Origin: Saccharopolyspora hirsuta
GTDB lineage: Bacteria; Actinomycetota; Actinomycetes; Mycobacteriales; Pseudonocardiaceae
Assembly: GCF_008630535.1 (NCBI RefSeq)
Contig: NZ_VWPH01000009.1
Span: 306,181-370,180 of the forward strand
Length of the DNA stretch: 64,000 bases
Direction: 5' to 3'
Shown here: positions 15,253-23,840 of the stretch, piece after piece
Layout of the letters: every line of letters starts with the position of its first letter
Position numbering within the stretch: position 1 is the first letter of the stretch
Made by a program: the position numbers and the translations under genes
The notes under the pieces: generated by a model
The model's database searches: none
What the model was told of the DNA's origin: nothing
The model's input: the letters and a program-made list of their open reading frames with translations, nothing else

Positions 15253-15560
15253 TCAGCTGCGGCGGAGGGCTGTGAGTCCGCCGAGGGGGGGCCGCTGTGA
15301 TCATGAAGAGGGCGAAGGTGGTGGAGCCGGTGGTCAGGCCGGTTGCGTCGCTGAGGTAGCCGACCGCGACCGGGAGGGCTCCGGCGGGCAGGTAGCCGCC
15401 TGCGTTGAACGCGGCGTTGGCCTCTGCGCGGCGTTCGGTCGGGACTTCCGCGCTCAGCATCGACAGGCCGCCGAGCTGGCCGAGGCCTTGGCCCGCGCCC
15501 GCCAGCATCGCGGCCGCGACCAGCGGCGGGCGCCAGTACGGCACTGAACGCCGCAGCCAG
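15253..15560 (-). pseudogene. MFS transporter remnant, truncated and frameshifted
   Basis: Only the C-terminal quarter of an MFS permease remains: VPYWRPPLVAAAMLAGAG, GGLSMLSAEVPTERRAEA, NAGGYLPAGALPVAVGYLSD and FALFMITAA. The frame then breaks at a run of seven Gs (15285-15291) and resumes in another frame as GLTALRRS with its stop at 15253-15255. The N-terminal three quarters are missing. The homopolymer break could be a real mutation or a sequencing error; the missing N-terminus shows the gene is dead either way. Confidence 0.65.
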
Positions 15561-15656
15561 GTCCGCACCGAAGACCTCAACGCCCGCTTCCCAGGCCTCC
15601 TCGACCTCGTCGCGTCGTGGCAACCCCTCGCCGGGTGACGGGCGGAGCGCGTGATC

Positions 15657-15702
15657 GCTCAGCTCGGGCCGGTGACCTGGCCATTCCGTCGAGATCGACG
15701 CC
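15657..15702 (-). pseudogene. Duplicated 3' end of fhs
   Basis: Read on the minus strand, about 45 bp closely match the end of the intact fhs gene at 17046 (TCGACG, GGCCAG-TCACCGGCC and GAGCTGAGCG shared, with a one-base deletion). It keeps the fhs stop codon but is 1.4 kb from the gene, on the far side of the toxin-immunity pair. It looks like a scar of insertion into, or recombination at, the fhs 3' end. Confidence 0.6.
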
Positions 15703-15765
15703 CCGGCCCGCTCGCGTTCCTTCGCTTCACCGGGAGGTCTGGGAGGTTCTTCAGGTCTGGTGCAG

Positions 15766-16227
15766 TCAGACCTGGTAGCCGTCTTGCCACTCGACGGATC
15801 GCGGCCGGAGTCCGGACGAGATGAACTCGCTCACCGCCTGGCGGATCGCGTCCAGCGGGAGCAGTGCGTCGGCCGGGAAGAAGTAGTCGGACTGCGTGTC
15901 GAACCGGATCGACGGAGGTTCGTCCGGCGGTGAGTCGGTGAACGACTCCAGCAACTCCCGGTGCTCCCGGCTGGCCCAGTTGAGCGCCCCGTACCCGGCC
16001 GCCGGATCGGTCGCGACCCGGAGCTGGGTGCCGGGGAACTCGCGCACGGCACCATCTTCGGACTCGCGGCACGGACGGTCCCACACGTAGACCTTCGATG
16101 AGAACTCGGGATGCGGCTCGTCCACGATCGCGCCGACGAGCTCGACGCGCTCTTCCGAGGTGTACGCGTACCGCATCTCGTTGTCGATGATCGCCGACAC
16201 CACCAGCTCGGTAGGTGCTTGCGTCAT
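15766..16227 (-). CDS. Imm1-family immunity protein
   Basis: A 153-aa cytoplasmic protein with Imm1 hallmarks: an N-terminal strand-rich part, the central YFFPADALLPLDAIRQAV segment and a C-terminal SGLRPRSVEWQDG. Imm1 proteins are the usual antidotes encoded beside SCP1.201/DddA-like deaminase toxins, and the gene directly upstream encodes one. The ATG at 16227 overlaps the toxin stop by 4 bases and has a GGAAAGG ribosome site, which fits coupled synthesis of toxin and antidote. It would bind and block the deaminase in the producing cell. Confidence 0.85.
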   Translation of the reverse strand: MTQAPTELVVSAIIDNEMRYAYTSEERVELVGAIVDEPHPEFSSKVYVWDRPCRESEDGAVREFPGTQLRVATDPAAGYGALNWASREHRELLESFTDSPPDEPPSIRFDTQSDYFFPADALLPLDAIRQAVSEFISSGLRPRSVEWQDGYQV

Positions 16228-16979
16228 GGCTTCGCCTTTCCGTTGAGGGTGATCGGTGACGTGGCGTTGGGGCTCCACACTACGAGGCACGCTCCCTGCG
16301 GCAGGATCGCTTGAACGGCTGAACGGCATCCGTAGTCACCGCCGCACACCGAGTTGTTGACCACGACGACTCCGAAGGTCTGACCGGAGTCGCGCATCCT
16401 CTGCGCGGCCTTGGTCTCGACGTGCGACGCGGCCGCCGGAGAGCCGTTCGGGCTGGGCATGTCCGGGAAGTGTTCGGAGTTGATCAGCATGACGGCGGCC
16501 GTGTGCGACTCCTGGTCGGTGCCGGACACCAGCGGGGTTCGTGTGCCGTCGGTGTCGATGAACGTGCCGTGCGTCGGTCCGTCATGCTCCCGCTTCGGGA
16601 GCTCGGCCAGTCGGTTCCGCGCCCATTGCGGATCTCTGGCCGCAGCCTGAATCCCTTGCGACTTCGTCGCGGACGGGTGCGCCACGCTGGGCGGTGTCGA
16701 GTCCACGGCTTCGCGTACTTCGAGGTTCTGCCGGTAGGCCGTGACGGTGTCGAGCACCCGGCGGCCCGCCTGATAAGCGCGGATCAGGTTGTCGTTGATC
16801 GACCCCAGTGTGCCGAGCAGTTCGTGGGCTTCCAGCGCATTGGTGCCGTCCAGCGCGGACCGCAGTGCCTCCGCGCCCTCGTCCGTTGCATCCTGAGCGG
16901 ACGTGACTCGTTCAAGGGCATCGGTAATCCGGCCGATCACCTGCGCCAAGGCTTGATCGAGTTCACCGAGCGCCGACAC
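16224..16979 (-). CDS. DddA-like (SCP1.201-type) cytosine deaminase toxin
   Basis: A 251-aa polymorphic toxin. Residues 1-90 are predicted helical (MSALGELDQALAQVIGRI...) and resemble WXG100-like or type VII-associated N-termini. The toxin domain spans about 115-251: a LAELPKR and GTFIDTDGTRTPLVSG lead-in, the catalytic HVE (His186-Glu188) and two zinc cysteines, Cys212 and Cys218, then LPQGACLVVWSP. Related deaminases, including the double-stranded-DNA deaminase DddA, use HAE/HVE with two cysteines usually two residues apart; here the spacing is CX5C. Start is GTG 16979, with a weak ribosome site. The Imm1 gene follows with ATGA overlap. Confidence 0.85.
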   Translation of the reverse strand: MSALGELDQALAQVIGRITDALERVTSAQDATDEGAEALRSALDGTNALEAHELLGTLGSINDNLIRAYQAGRRVLDTVTAYRQNLEVREAVDSTPPSVAHPSATKSQGIQAAARDPQWARNRLAELPKREHDGPTHGTFIDTDGTRTPLVSGTDQESHTAAVMLINSEHFPDMPSPNGSPAAASHVETKAAQRMRDSGQTFGVVVVNNSVCGGDYGCRSAVQAILPQGACLVVWSPNATSPITLNGKAKP

Positions 16980-16991
16980 TGCGTTGCCTGC

Positions 16992-17025
16992 AATCGGCCG
17001 GTGCAGCTCTTGGCCGTGTTCGTCG
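16992..17025 (-). repeat. Second degenerate copy of the fhs 3' end
   Basis: On the minus strand, CGACGAACACGGCCA followed by CACCGGCC matches the fhs end (CGACGAGCACGGCCA...CACCGGCC) apart from a small insertion. It lies between the fhs stop and the toxin start, so near-copies of the fhs tail lie on both sides of the toxin-immunity pair. Confidence 0.4.
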
Positions 17026-17045
17026 CAGCCCCATCTCCGAGCCGC

Positions 17046-18743
17046 TCAGCTCAGGCCGGTGATCTGGCCGTGCTCGTCGATGTCGATGGACTCCGCCGCT
17101 GGGTGGGAGCCGAGGCCTGGCATCGTGCGCATCTCTCCGCAGATCGGGTAGATGAAGCCCGCTCCGACCGAGGCTCGGACCTCGCGGACCGGGAGGGTCC
17201 AGCCCGTCGGGGCGCCGAGGAGGGTCGGGTCGGAGCTCAGGGAGAGGTGGGTCTTGGCGATGCAGACCGGGAGGTTGCCGTAGCCGTTGGCCTCGTAGCC
17301 GTCCAGGGCTCGGGCCGCCGCCGGGAGGTAGGAGACGCCGTCCGCTCCGTAGACCTTCGTCGCGATCGTCTCGATCTTGGTGCGCAGGTCCGCCGAATCC
17401 GGGTACAGCAGCTGGAAACCGCTCGGTTCCTCGGCCGCCGCCACCACCGCTTCGGCCAGCTCCAACGCGCCCTTGCCGCCTTCCAGGAAGTGGTTGCTGA
17501 CCGCCACCCGCGCGCCTTCGGCCTCGGCGACTTCGCGGATCGCGTCGTGCTCGCTGTGGTAGTCGGTGGGGAAGGCGTTGATCGCCACCACCGGCGAGAC
17601 ACCGTGCAGGCGGATGTTGTCGATCTGCTTGCGCAGGTTCGCCGCCCCGGCGCGCACGTCGTCCGGGTTCTCCGCCAGCATCGCGGCGGGCAGCGGTTTG
17701 CCCGCGACCACCTTGTACCGCCCCGAGTGCGCCTTCAGCGCGCGGACCGTGGCCACCAGGACCGCCGCGTCCGGGCGCAGGCCGGAGGTGCGGCACTTGA
17801 TGTTGAAGAACCGCTCGGCACCCATGTCCGCGCCGAAACCCGCTTCCGTCACCACGTAGTCCGCGCAGCGGCTGGCGATCCGGTCGGCCACCACCGAGGA
17901 GTTGCCGTGCGCGATGTTGCCGAACGGCCCGGCGTGCACCAGGACCGGCGTGTTCTCGGTGGTCTGCATCAGGTTCGGCTTGATCGCCTCGCGCATGATC
18001 ACCGCCATCGCGCCGCCCGCGCGCAGCTGCTCGGCGCTGACCGGCTCGCCGTCGCGGGTGTAGCCCACCACGATCCGGCCCAGCCGCTGCCGCATGTCCT
18101 GCAGCGACGTGGACAGCGCCAGCACCGCCATCACCTCGCTGGCCGCGGTGATGTCGAAGCCGGTCTGCCGGGGCGTGCCGTCGGCCCGGCCGCCGAGGCC
18201 GATGACGATGTTGCGCAGGTCGCGGTCGTTGACGTCCAGCACCCGCCGCCAGGTGATCCGGTGCGGGTCGACGCCCAGCGAGTTCCCCTTGTGCAGGTGG
18301 TTGTCCAGCATCGCGGCCAGCAGGTTGTGCGCCGCGGTGACCGCGTGCATGTCGCCGGTGAGGTGCAGGTTCAGCGCCTCCATCGGCACCACCTGGCTGT
18401 AGCCGCCACCGGCCGCACCGCCCTTGATGCCGAACGTCGGGCCCATCGACGGCTGCCGGACGGCGATCGCGGACCGCTTGCCGAGGTGCCGCAGCGCCTG
18501 GCCGAGCCCCACCGTCGTGGTCGTCTTGCCCTCGCCCAGCGGGGTGGGCGTGATGGCCGAGACCACGATGTAGCGGGCCGTCGGTTCCTCGGGCAGCTCC
18601 TCCAGCGCGTCCAGCGAGATCTTCGCGACGCTGCGCCCGTACGGTTCGAGCAGGTGCGCCCCGATGCCCAGCTGCGCCGCGACGTCCTCCAGCGGCTTGA
18701 GCGCGGTGGCGCGGGAGATGTCGAGGTCGGAGGGGATGTTCAT
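17046..18743 (-). CDS. fhs: Formate--tetrahydrofolate ligase
   Basis: A 565-aa enzyme that interconverts formate, ATP and THF with 10-formyl-THF. Landmarks are ITPTPLGEGKTTTTVGLGQ (ATP loop, about residues 60-80), RQPSMGPTFGIKGGAAGGGY and LNLHLTGDMHA. ATG 18743 has GGGAGG upstream and overlaps the metF stop by ATGA, so the two are coupled. The frame stays open upstream through metF, but that part is a shadow. Downstream of dimethylglycine oxidase and MetF it would convert oxidised one-carbon units to formate with ATP gain, or supply formyl-THF. Confidence 0.95.
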   Translation of the reverse strand: MNIPSDLDISRATALKPLEDVAAQLGIGAHLLEPYGRSVAKISLDALEELPEEPTARYIVVSAITPTPLGEGKTTTTVGLGQALRHLGKRSAIAVRQPSMGPTFGIKGGAAGGGYSQVVPMEALNLHLTGDMHAVTAAHNLLAAMLDNHLHKGNSLGVDPHRITWRRVLDVNDRDLRNIVIGLGGRADGTPRQTGFDITAASEVMAVLALSTSLQDMRQRLGRIVVGYTRDGEPVSAEQLRAGGAMAVIMREAIKPNLMQTTENTPVLVHAGPFGNIAHGNSSVVADRIASRCADYVVTEAGFGADMGAERFFNIKCRTSGLRPDAAVLVATVRALKAHSGRYKVVAGKPLPAAMLAENPDDVRAGAANLRKQIDNIRLHGVSPVVAINAFPTDYHSEHDAIREVAEAEGARVAVSNHFLEGGKGALELAEAVVAAAEEPSGFQLLYPDSADLRTKIETIATKVYGADGVSYLPAAARALDGYEANGYGNLPVCIAKTHLSLSSDPTLLGAPTGWTLPVREVRASVGAGFIYPICGEMRTMPGLGSHPAAESIDIDEHGQITGLS

Positions 18744-19582
18744 GCCGGTACCTCCCGGAGTCGGGCGACCAGGTCGTGGCGCCACTGCACCGTCTTCGCG
18801 ATCTCGTTGAACGTGAAGAAGTGCCAGCCCGCGATTCCGGCGGAGGGGTCGACGAGGTGGGGGGAGAGCTCGTCGAGCAGCTCGTCCGGCGTGTAGCGGG
18901 TGAGCAACTTCGACACTACGCCGTGCTGCTTGCGCAGGTAGCGCATCGACTCGCCCAGCCCGATCTTCAGCGAGATCCGCAGCAGCCGGTGCGCGTCCAC
19001 CACGCCCGGCACGCCGACGAAGATCGGCAGCTGCACCCCGCGGGCGCGCACCGCCTTCACCCAGGACGCCACGGTCTGCGGGTCGTAGCAGATCTGCGAG
19101 ACCACGTAGTCGGCGTAGCGGGCCTTCTCGGCCATGGCCCGCACGGTGGTGGCGTCGGCGATGAACGCGTGCCGCTCCGGGTAGCCGGTGATGCCCACCC
19201 GGGCCGGACGCCGCCCGAGCTCGTCCATCGCGCGCAGCAGCGCGAGCGCGTCCGGGAACTCCCCGCGCGGCTCGGGGGAATCCCCGGCCACCGCGAAGAC
19301 CTCGGTGATGCCGAGCCCGTCCAGGCGGTCCAGCAGAGCGGTCAGGTGCGAGCGGTCGCCGATCATCCGGGCCGCCAGGTGCGGCACCACGTGCAGATCG
19401 CGCTCCCGCAGCCGGGCGGCGAGGTCCAGGGTCGCCTCGACGCCCTTGGCGGGCGAGGCCGTGACCGTCACGGTGGTCCCGGCGGGCAGCAGCTCGGCCT
19501 GCGCGACCGCGCCCTTCAGCGGCAGCACCTCGAACCGGGCGTTGTTCAGGGACTGCTCCAGGAGTCCGGCATTGGCCGTCAT
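18740..19582 (-). CDS. metF: Methylenetetrahydrofolate reductase
   Basis: A 280-aa single-domain FAD enzyme interconverting 5,10-methylene-THF and 5-methyl-THF. Seen are FEVLPLKG, TVTASPAKGVEATLDLA, EVFAVAGDSPEP, GITGYPERHAFI and SQICYDPQTVASW, matching the MetF barrel. GGGAGG lies upstream of ATG 19582. It overlaps fhs and lies downstream of the T-protein-like gene, so it may here run in the catabolic direction, oxidising methyl-THF formed by a demethylating T-protein. Confidence 0.92.
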   Translation of the reverse strand: MTANAGLLEQSLNNARFEVLPLKGAVAQAELLPAGTTVTVTASPAKGVEATLDLAARLRERDLHVVPHLAARMIGDRSHLTALLDRLDGLGITEVFAVAGDSPEPRGEFPDALALLRAMDELGRRPARVGITGYPERHAFIADATTVRAMAEKARYADYVVSQICYDPQTVASWVKAVRARGVQLPIFVGVPGVVDAHRLLRISLKIGLGESMRYLRKQHGVVSKLLTRYTPDELLDELSPHLVDPSAGIAGWHFFTFNEIAKTVQWRHDLVARLREVPA

Positions 19583-19639
19583 CGCCCCTCACCTCCCGCG
19601 CCGGTGCCGACCGCGATGTTGTTCGGCCTGGTGGGCGAC

Positions 19640-19681
19640 CGTGGGTACTTTGTGGCGCTATAGCCCCGCAAAGTGCTCACG
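19640..19681. repeat. 42-bp palindrome (CGTGAG-ACTTT family), copy 2
   Basis: CGTGGGTACTTT and AAAGTGCTCACG enclose a GGCGCTATAGCCCC core. Length and layout equal the element at 3893-3934. It lies between metF and the T-protein-like gene. Confidence 0.7.
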
Positions 19682-19725
19682 GGTCCGCCCCGCACTGCTG
19701 TGCCAGCCATCGCGATCAGCCCTCC

Positions 19726-20919
19726 CTACGCCGTGCGGACCAGGGCCTTGGGGATGTCCTTGGTCGGGTCCAGGAACGGCTTCCCCACCACGACCGCCTC
19801 CTGCGGGCCGTGCTGGGTGTGCACCACCAGCTCGGTGCCCAGCTCCTGGTAGGCGATCGGCACCATCGCGTAGCCGATGTTGCGCTCCAGGCGCGGCGAG
19901 TAGCAGGCCGAGGTGACCTCGCCGATGCGCAGGCCGCGCGGGTCGTGCACGTCGAAGACGTCGATCATCTCGCCGTCGTTGAACGAACCCACGCCCGGTC
20001 CGCCGATCTCCACGCCGACCAGCTTGCGGCTGATGCCCTCGGCCTTGATCCGCTGCAGCGCGGCCTTGCCGATGAAGTCCGCCTCCTGGTCCAGGTCGAC
20101 CATCCAGGTCTTCTCGAAGCCGTAGCCCACCTCGAACGGGTTGGTGTCGTAGGTGATGTCGCAGCCCCACGACAGGATCCCGGCCTCGATGCGCCGGATG
20201 TGGCACGGGCCGATCACCCGCAGGTCGTGCGGTTCGCCCGCCTGCCAGATGGTGTCCCACAGCCGAACCCCGTCGCGGCTGGCGTTGTGCAGGTAGATCT
20301 CGTAGCCCAGCTCGGCGGTGTAGCCGGTGCGGGAGACCACCACCTGCATGCCGTCCAGCTCGCGCTCCACCGCGTAGTAGTAGGGCACGTCGAGGATGTC
20401 CTCGCCGAACAGGTCCACCATCACGTCGCGCGACTTCGGGCCCTGGATCTGCACCGGTCCGACGTCCGGTTCGCGGATCTGCACGTCCATCCCGAGGTTG
20501 TGCGCCAGGCCCTTGGCCCACAGCAGCACGTCGCTGTCGGCCAGCGACAGCCAGAAGTGGTTCTCGCCGAGCCGCAGCAGCACCGGGTCGTTGATGATGC
20601 CGCCGTCCTCGGCGGTGACGAACACGTACTTGCACTGCCCGACCTTGCACTTGTTCAGGTCGCGGGGCACGAGCATGTTGGTGAACTCGAACGCGTCGGG
20701 GCCGGTGATCTCCACCTGCCGCTCGACGCCGACGTCCCACAGCGTCACGCCCTCCAGCAGCGCCCAGTACTCGCCGACCGGGTCGCCGTAGTGCCGCGCG
20801 TGGTAGGTGTGGTTGTAGACGCTGTACAGGCCGACGCCGTGCCGCCGCGAGGCGTAGAAGAACGGCGACTTGCGGATCCGCGGGTAGAGCAGGACTCCGG
20901 GGTTCGGGTTGATGCTCAT
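19726..20919 (-). CDS. T-protein-like THF methyltransferase (DmdA/LigM-like)
   Basis: A 397-aa protein of the glycine-cleavage T-protein fold. RIRKSPFFYASRRHGVG, VYNHTYHARHYGDP and EYWALLEGVTLWDVGVERQV resemble the subgroup including DmdA (DMSP demethylase) and LigM/DesA (O-demethylases), rather than GcvT. These move a methyl group from substrate to THF. AGGAG precedes ATG 20919. Between dimethylglycine oxidase and metF-fhs, a role in demethylating betaine or a related methylated compound is likely, with MetF oxidising the methyl-THF (inference). Substrate is not established. Confidence 0.8.
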   Translation of the reverse strand: MSINPNPGVLLYPRIRKSPFFYASRRHGVGLYSVYNHTYHARHYGDPVGEYWALLEGVTLWDVGVERQVEITGPDAFEFTNMLVPRDLNKCKVGQCKYVFVTAEDGGIINDPVLLRLGENHFWLSLADSDVLLWAKGLAHNLGMDVQIREPDVGPVQIQGPKSRDVMVDLFGEDILDVPYYYAVERELDGMQVVVSRTGYTAELGYEIYLHNASRDGVRLWDTIWQAGEPHDLRVIGPCHIRRIEAGILSWGCDITYDTNPFEVGYGFEKTWMVDLDQEADFIGKAALQRIKAEGISRKLVGVEIGGPGVGSFNDGEMIDVFDVHDPRGLRIGEVTSACYSPRLERNIGYAMVPIAYQELGTELVVHTQHGPQEAVVVGKPFLDPTKDIPKALVRTA

Positions 20920-20941
20920 GATTAGCTCCTATGAGGTCCGG

Positions 20942-20968
20942 GCGGTGGGTAGCCGCTACCCGCACCGC
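20942..20968 (-). terminator. Hairpin between oxidase and methyltransferase genes
   Basis: GCGGTGGGTAGC pairs with GCTACC and CACCGC with a 2-base bulge. It lies 52 bp after the dimethylglycine oxidase stop, with no T-run, so it could stabilise or attenuate the operon transcript. Confidence 0.4.
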
Positions 20969-21019
20969 TGGTCGGGCACCACGGGCGGGCGTGTGCAGGT
21001 GGAACGCCGAATCCGCTGA

Positions 21020-23491
21020 TCAGCAGCGCATTCTGGTCATCTCGGGGTCGAACACGGGGTCAGCGGCGACCGTCGCCGGGTGCCGCTGGTCGAAGTAGGA
21101 CACCCGCACCGGGGTGCCCGGCTGGGCCAGCTCGGCGGGCAGCCAGGCGTAGGCGAGGCTGGCGCCGACGCTGTACCCGTAGCCGGCGCTCGTGGTGTGC
21201 CCGACGGGCGCACCGTCGGCGAACACCGGCTCGGAGCCCATCAACACGGTGCCGTCGTCGATCGTCAGACAGCACAGCCGCCGCCGCGGGGCGCTCTCCC
21301 GGCGCCGCAGCAGCGCGTCCCGGCCGATGAAGTCGCCCTTGTCGGTCTTGACGGCGAAGCCGAGACCCGCTTCATCGGGATCGTGCACGCTCCACATGTC
21401 CGCCCCCCAGGCCCGGTACCCCTTCTCCAGGCGCAGCCCGTTGAACGCGCCGCGCCCGCCGGGGAAGATGCCGTGCTCGGCACCCGCCTCGGCCAGCAGG
21501 TCCCACAGCCGACGACCGAATTCCGCGGAGGTGTAGAGCTCCCAGCCGAGTTCGCCCACATAGGACAGCCGCAGGGCGACCACCGGGACCTCGCGCACGT
21601 GGAGCCGCTTGGCGCGGAAGAACCGGAACGCCTCGTTCGAGACGTCGCGATCGGCCAGCGCGGCGAGCACGTCGCGGGCCCGCGGGCCCCACAGCCCGAT
21701 GCAGCAGGTGCCGCCGGTGATGTCGCGGACCTGCGCGGTCTCGTCGGCGTGCCGCCGCAGCCAGGCGATGTCGCGGGGTCCGTTGCAGCCGACCTGGAAG
21801 GTGTCCCGGTCGAGGCGGGCCACCGTGATGTCCGCGCGGATCCCGGCCGTGGGCTCCAGCAGCAGCGTGTAGGTCACGTAGCCGGGTGGCCGGTCGAGCT
21901 GGTTGGTGGTCAGCCGCTGCAGCAGGTCGAGCGCACCGCGCCCGGTGACTTCCGCCCTGGCCAGGGAAGTCATGTCGTACATCGCAACTCGCTCGCGGGT
22001 GGCCTGGTGTTCGGCGCCGACGATCGGGGACCAGTAGCGCCCTGCCCACGGACCAGGTTGGACGATGTCCCGGCCGTCGACCAGGGACTTGTTGCTCTCG
22101 TACCAGTGCGGCCGCTCCCAGCCGTTGGCCTCCAGGAACACCGCGCCGAGCTCGCGCTGGCGGTCGTGGAACGGGCTGGTGCGCAGCGGGCGCGGGTGCT
22201 CCGGCGGCTGCTGCGGGTGGATGACGTCGTAGACCTCGCGGAAGCTCTGCGCCCCGCGCTCGGCCACATAGGACGGGCTGTGCGCGAAGTCCTCGAAGCG
22301 GCGCAGGTCGGCCTGCCGCAGGTCGATCTCGGGCACCTGGCCGGTCAGCCACTGCGCCATCACCTGGCCGACCCCACCGGCGTGGGTGATCCACACGGCC
22401 TCGGCGACCCAGAAGTTGTCGATCTCGTTGGAGGGCCCCAGGACCGGCATCCCGTCGGCGGTGAACAGGAACAGGCCGTTCATGCCCTCGGTGACCTCGG
22501 TGCGGCGCAGCACGGGCAGCAGGTCGCAGGCGTCCTGCCACGGCTTGGCGAAGTCCTCCGGGGTGAACGGCTGGACCGACGCCATGCCCTTCCAGCCGCC
22601 GCCCTCGGACGGGGCCTCGGCCCCGCCGCCGGGGGCCGCGGTGGGCAGGATCTCGCTGCTGTCCACCGGAATCGCCCGGTGCTGGTAGGAGCCGACGCCG
22701 TAGCGGTCGTGGATCTGCCGGAAGTACATCGACCGGTCCTGGTGCCGCAGGATCGGCTGCTCCACCTCGTCGCGAGCGGCCACCAGCCCCGGCACCGAAC
22801 CGGTCACCGCGTACTGGTGCGCCAGCGGTTGCACCGGGATCGACACCCCGGCCAGCCGACCGATCTTCGGGCCCCAGATCCCGGCGCAGCACAGCACGGT
22901 CTCCACCGCGACGTCACCGCGGGTGGTGCGCACGGCGCGGACCTTCCCGCTCTGGACGTCGAAGCCGATCACCTCGGTGTTACCGGCGAACCGCACGCCG
23001 AGCCGCTTCGCCTCGCGGGCCATGGCTTCCGCGGCGCGCACCGGTTTGGCGATGCCGTCGGTGGGCACGTGCAGGCCGCCGTGGATGCGGGCCGCGTCGA
23101 TCTGCGGGATCCGCTCCTGGACCTGGCGCGGGTCGAGCAGCTCGCCGCGGATGCCCCAGGCGGTGGCCAGGCCGAGCTTGCGCTTGAGGTCGTCCCAGCG
23201 CTCCGGCGTCGCGGCCACCTCGATCCCGCCGACCTGGTGGAAGCAGGGGCGGCCGTCGAGCTCCAGCCCGGCGTAGGTCTCGACGGTGCGGGCGGCCAAC
23301 CGGCTCATCGTCTCGGACGGGTTGGTCTGGAAGACCAGGCCCGGCGCGTGGGAGCTGGAACCGCCGGTGGCGAACAGCGGTCCCTGCTCGACGACGAGGA
23401 CGTCGGTGACTCCGAGACGCGCGAGGTGGTAAGCGGTGCTGCATCCCACGATGCCCGCGCCGACGAGGAGTACTTGGGCGCTGGAATCCAT
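21020..23491 (-). CDS. Dimethylglycine oxidase-like FAD/THF enzyme
   Basis: An 823-aa two-domain enzyme. Residues 1-430 are a DAO-type flavin domain (LLVGAGIVGCSTAYHLA at the N-terminus) with GGSSSHAPGLVFQTNPSET, nearly the signature of Arthrobacter dimethylglycine oxidase, whose flavin is bound to a nearby His. Residues about 430-823 are a T-protein domain that captures the released formaldehyde as 5,10-methylene-THF. It would oxidise N,N-dimethylglycine to sarcosine, feeding the sox genes. The promoter region has a GTTGCG/CGCAAC inverted repeat shared with the IclR locus. Sarcosine dehydrogenase activity is an alternative. Confidence 0.87.
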   Translation of the reverse strand: MDSSAQVLLVGAGIVGCSTAYHLARLGVTDVLVVEQGPLFATGGSSSHAPGLVFQTNPSETMSRLAARTVETYAGLELDGRPCFHQVGGIEVAATPERWDDLKRKLGLATAWGIRGELLDPRQVQERIPQIDAARIHGGLHVPTDGIAKPVRAAEAMAREAKRLGVRFAGNTEVIGFDVQSGKVRAVRTTRGDVAVETVLCCAGIWGPKIGRLAGVSIPVQPLAHQYAVTGSVPGLVAARDEVEQPILRHQDRSMYFRQIHDRYGVGSYQHRAIPVDSSEILPTAAPGGGAEAPSEGGGWKGMASVQPFTPEDFAKPWQDACDLLPVLRRTEVTEGMNGLFLFTADGMPVLGPSNEIDNFWVAEAVWITHAGGVGQVMAQWLTGQVPEIDLRQADLRRFEDFAHSPSYVAERGAQSFREVYDVIHPQQPPEHPRPLRTSPFHDRQRELGAVFLEANGWERPHWYESNKSLVDGRDIVQPGPWAGRYWSPIVGAEHQATRERVAMYDMTSLARAEVTGRGALDLLQRLTTNQLDRPPGYVTYTLLLEPTAGIRADITVARLDRDTFQVGCNGPRDIAWLRRHADETAQVRDITGGTCCIGLWGPRARDVLAALADRDVSNEAFRFFRAKRLHVREVPVVALRLSYVGELGWELYTSAEFGRRLWDLLAEAGAEHGIFPGGRGAFNGLRLEKGYRAWGADMWSVHDPDEAGLGFAVKTDKGDFIGRDALLRRRESAPRRRLCCLTIDDGTVLMGSEPVFADGAPVGHTTSAGYGYSVGASLAYAWLPAELAQPGTPVRVSYFDQRHPATVAADPVFDPEMTRMRC

Positions 23492-23503
23492 AGCTGCCGC
23501 CTT

Positions 23504-23539
23504 GTTGCGTCTACGACAACTCCCTGCGTATACCGCAAC
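23504..23539. promoter_or_regulatory. Inverted repeat GTTGCG-N24-CGCAAC, candidate IclR box
   Basis: GTTGCG (23504-23509) and CGCAAC (23534-23539) are separated by 24 bases, upstream of the oxidase gene. An inverted repeat with the same 24-base spacer (GTTGCA/TGCAAC) lies upstream of the IclR gene at 30970-31005. A minus-strand TATACG between the arms may be the -10 of the oxidase gene. Confidence 0.55.
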
Positions 23540-23840
23540 AGTGCGCCTCCGGGAGGGGGCGCGTCAAGGACACGGCAGGGCCAATTTGGCCGTCGGCCGA
23601 ATCGGGGTCCCGACCTCCGCGGAGGTCGACGATCAGTGGCCTCCGTTGACCTTTCCGGGGGCTGCCGACCACGATCGGACCAGCCCGATCCCGTTACCCC
23701 TGAAGGCAAACCCGGCGCAGAGCCGTCCGCGGCGCGCAGTCCGGCCGGACTGGCTTCTGCCCGCAACTGGCACCGCGCCGTGCCGGAACGTTCGTCAGGC
23801 ATGGGCAAAACCGGCGCGCAGCCCCGCCTGCGGCCCGGCG
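23540..23840. other. Intergenic stretch, no gene seen
   Basis: About 300 bp between the divergently placed oxidase promoter and the GntR stop codon. It contains small inverted repeats (GGGCCAATTTGGCC; GACCTCCGCGGAGGTC) but no plausible coding frame. I checked it for a glycine riboswitch and did not find the conserved core. Confidence 0.5.

Noticed and set aside
15405..15638. Plus-strand frame ending LLDLVASWQPLAG
   Set aside because: The C-terminus looks protein-like but the rest is antisense to the MFS remnant; no family could be seen.
17046..19592. Apparent MetF-Fhs fusion (848 codons in the fhs frame)
   Set aside because: The upstream half is out of the MetF frame; fhs has its own start and ribosome site at 18743 with ATGA overlap.
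23540..23840. Possible glycine riboswitch upstream of the oxidase/GntR genes
   Set aside because: A TCAGGCATGGGCAAAACC stretch looked suggestive, but the CTCTCAGG-type core and paired aptamers are absent.
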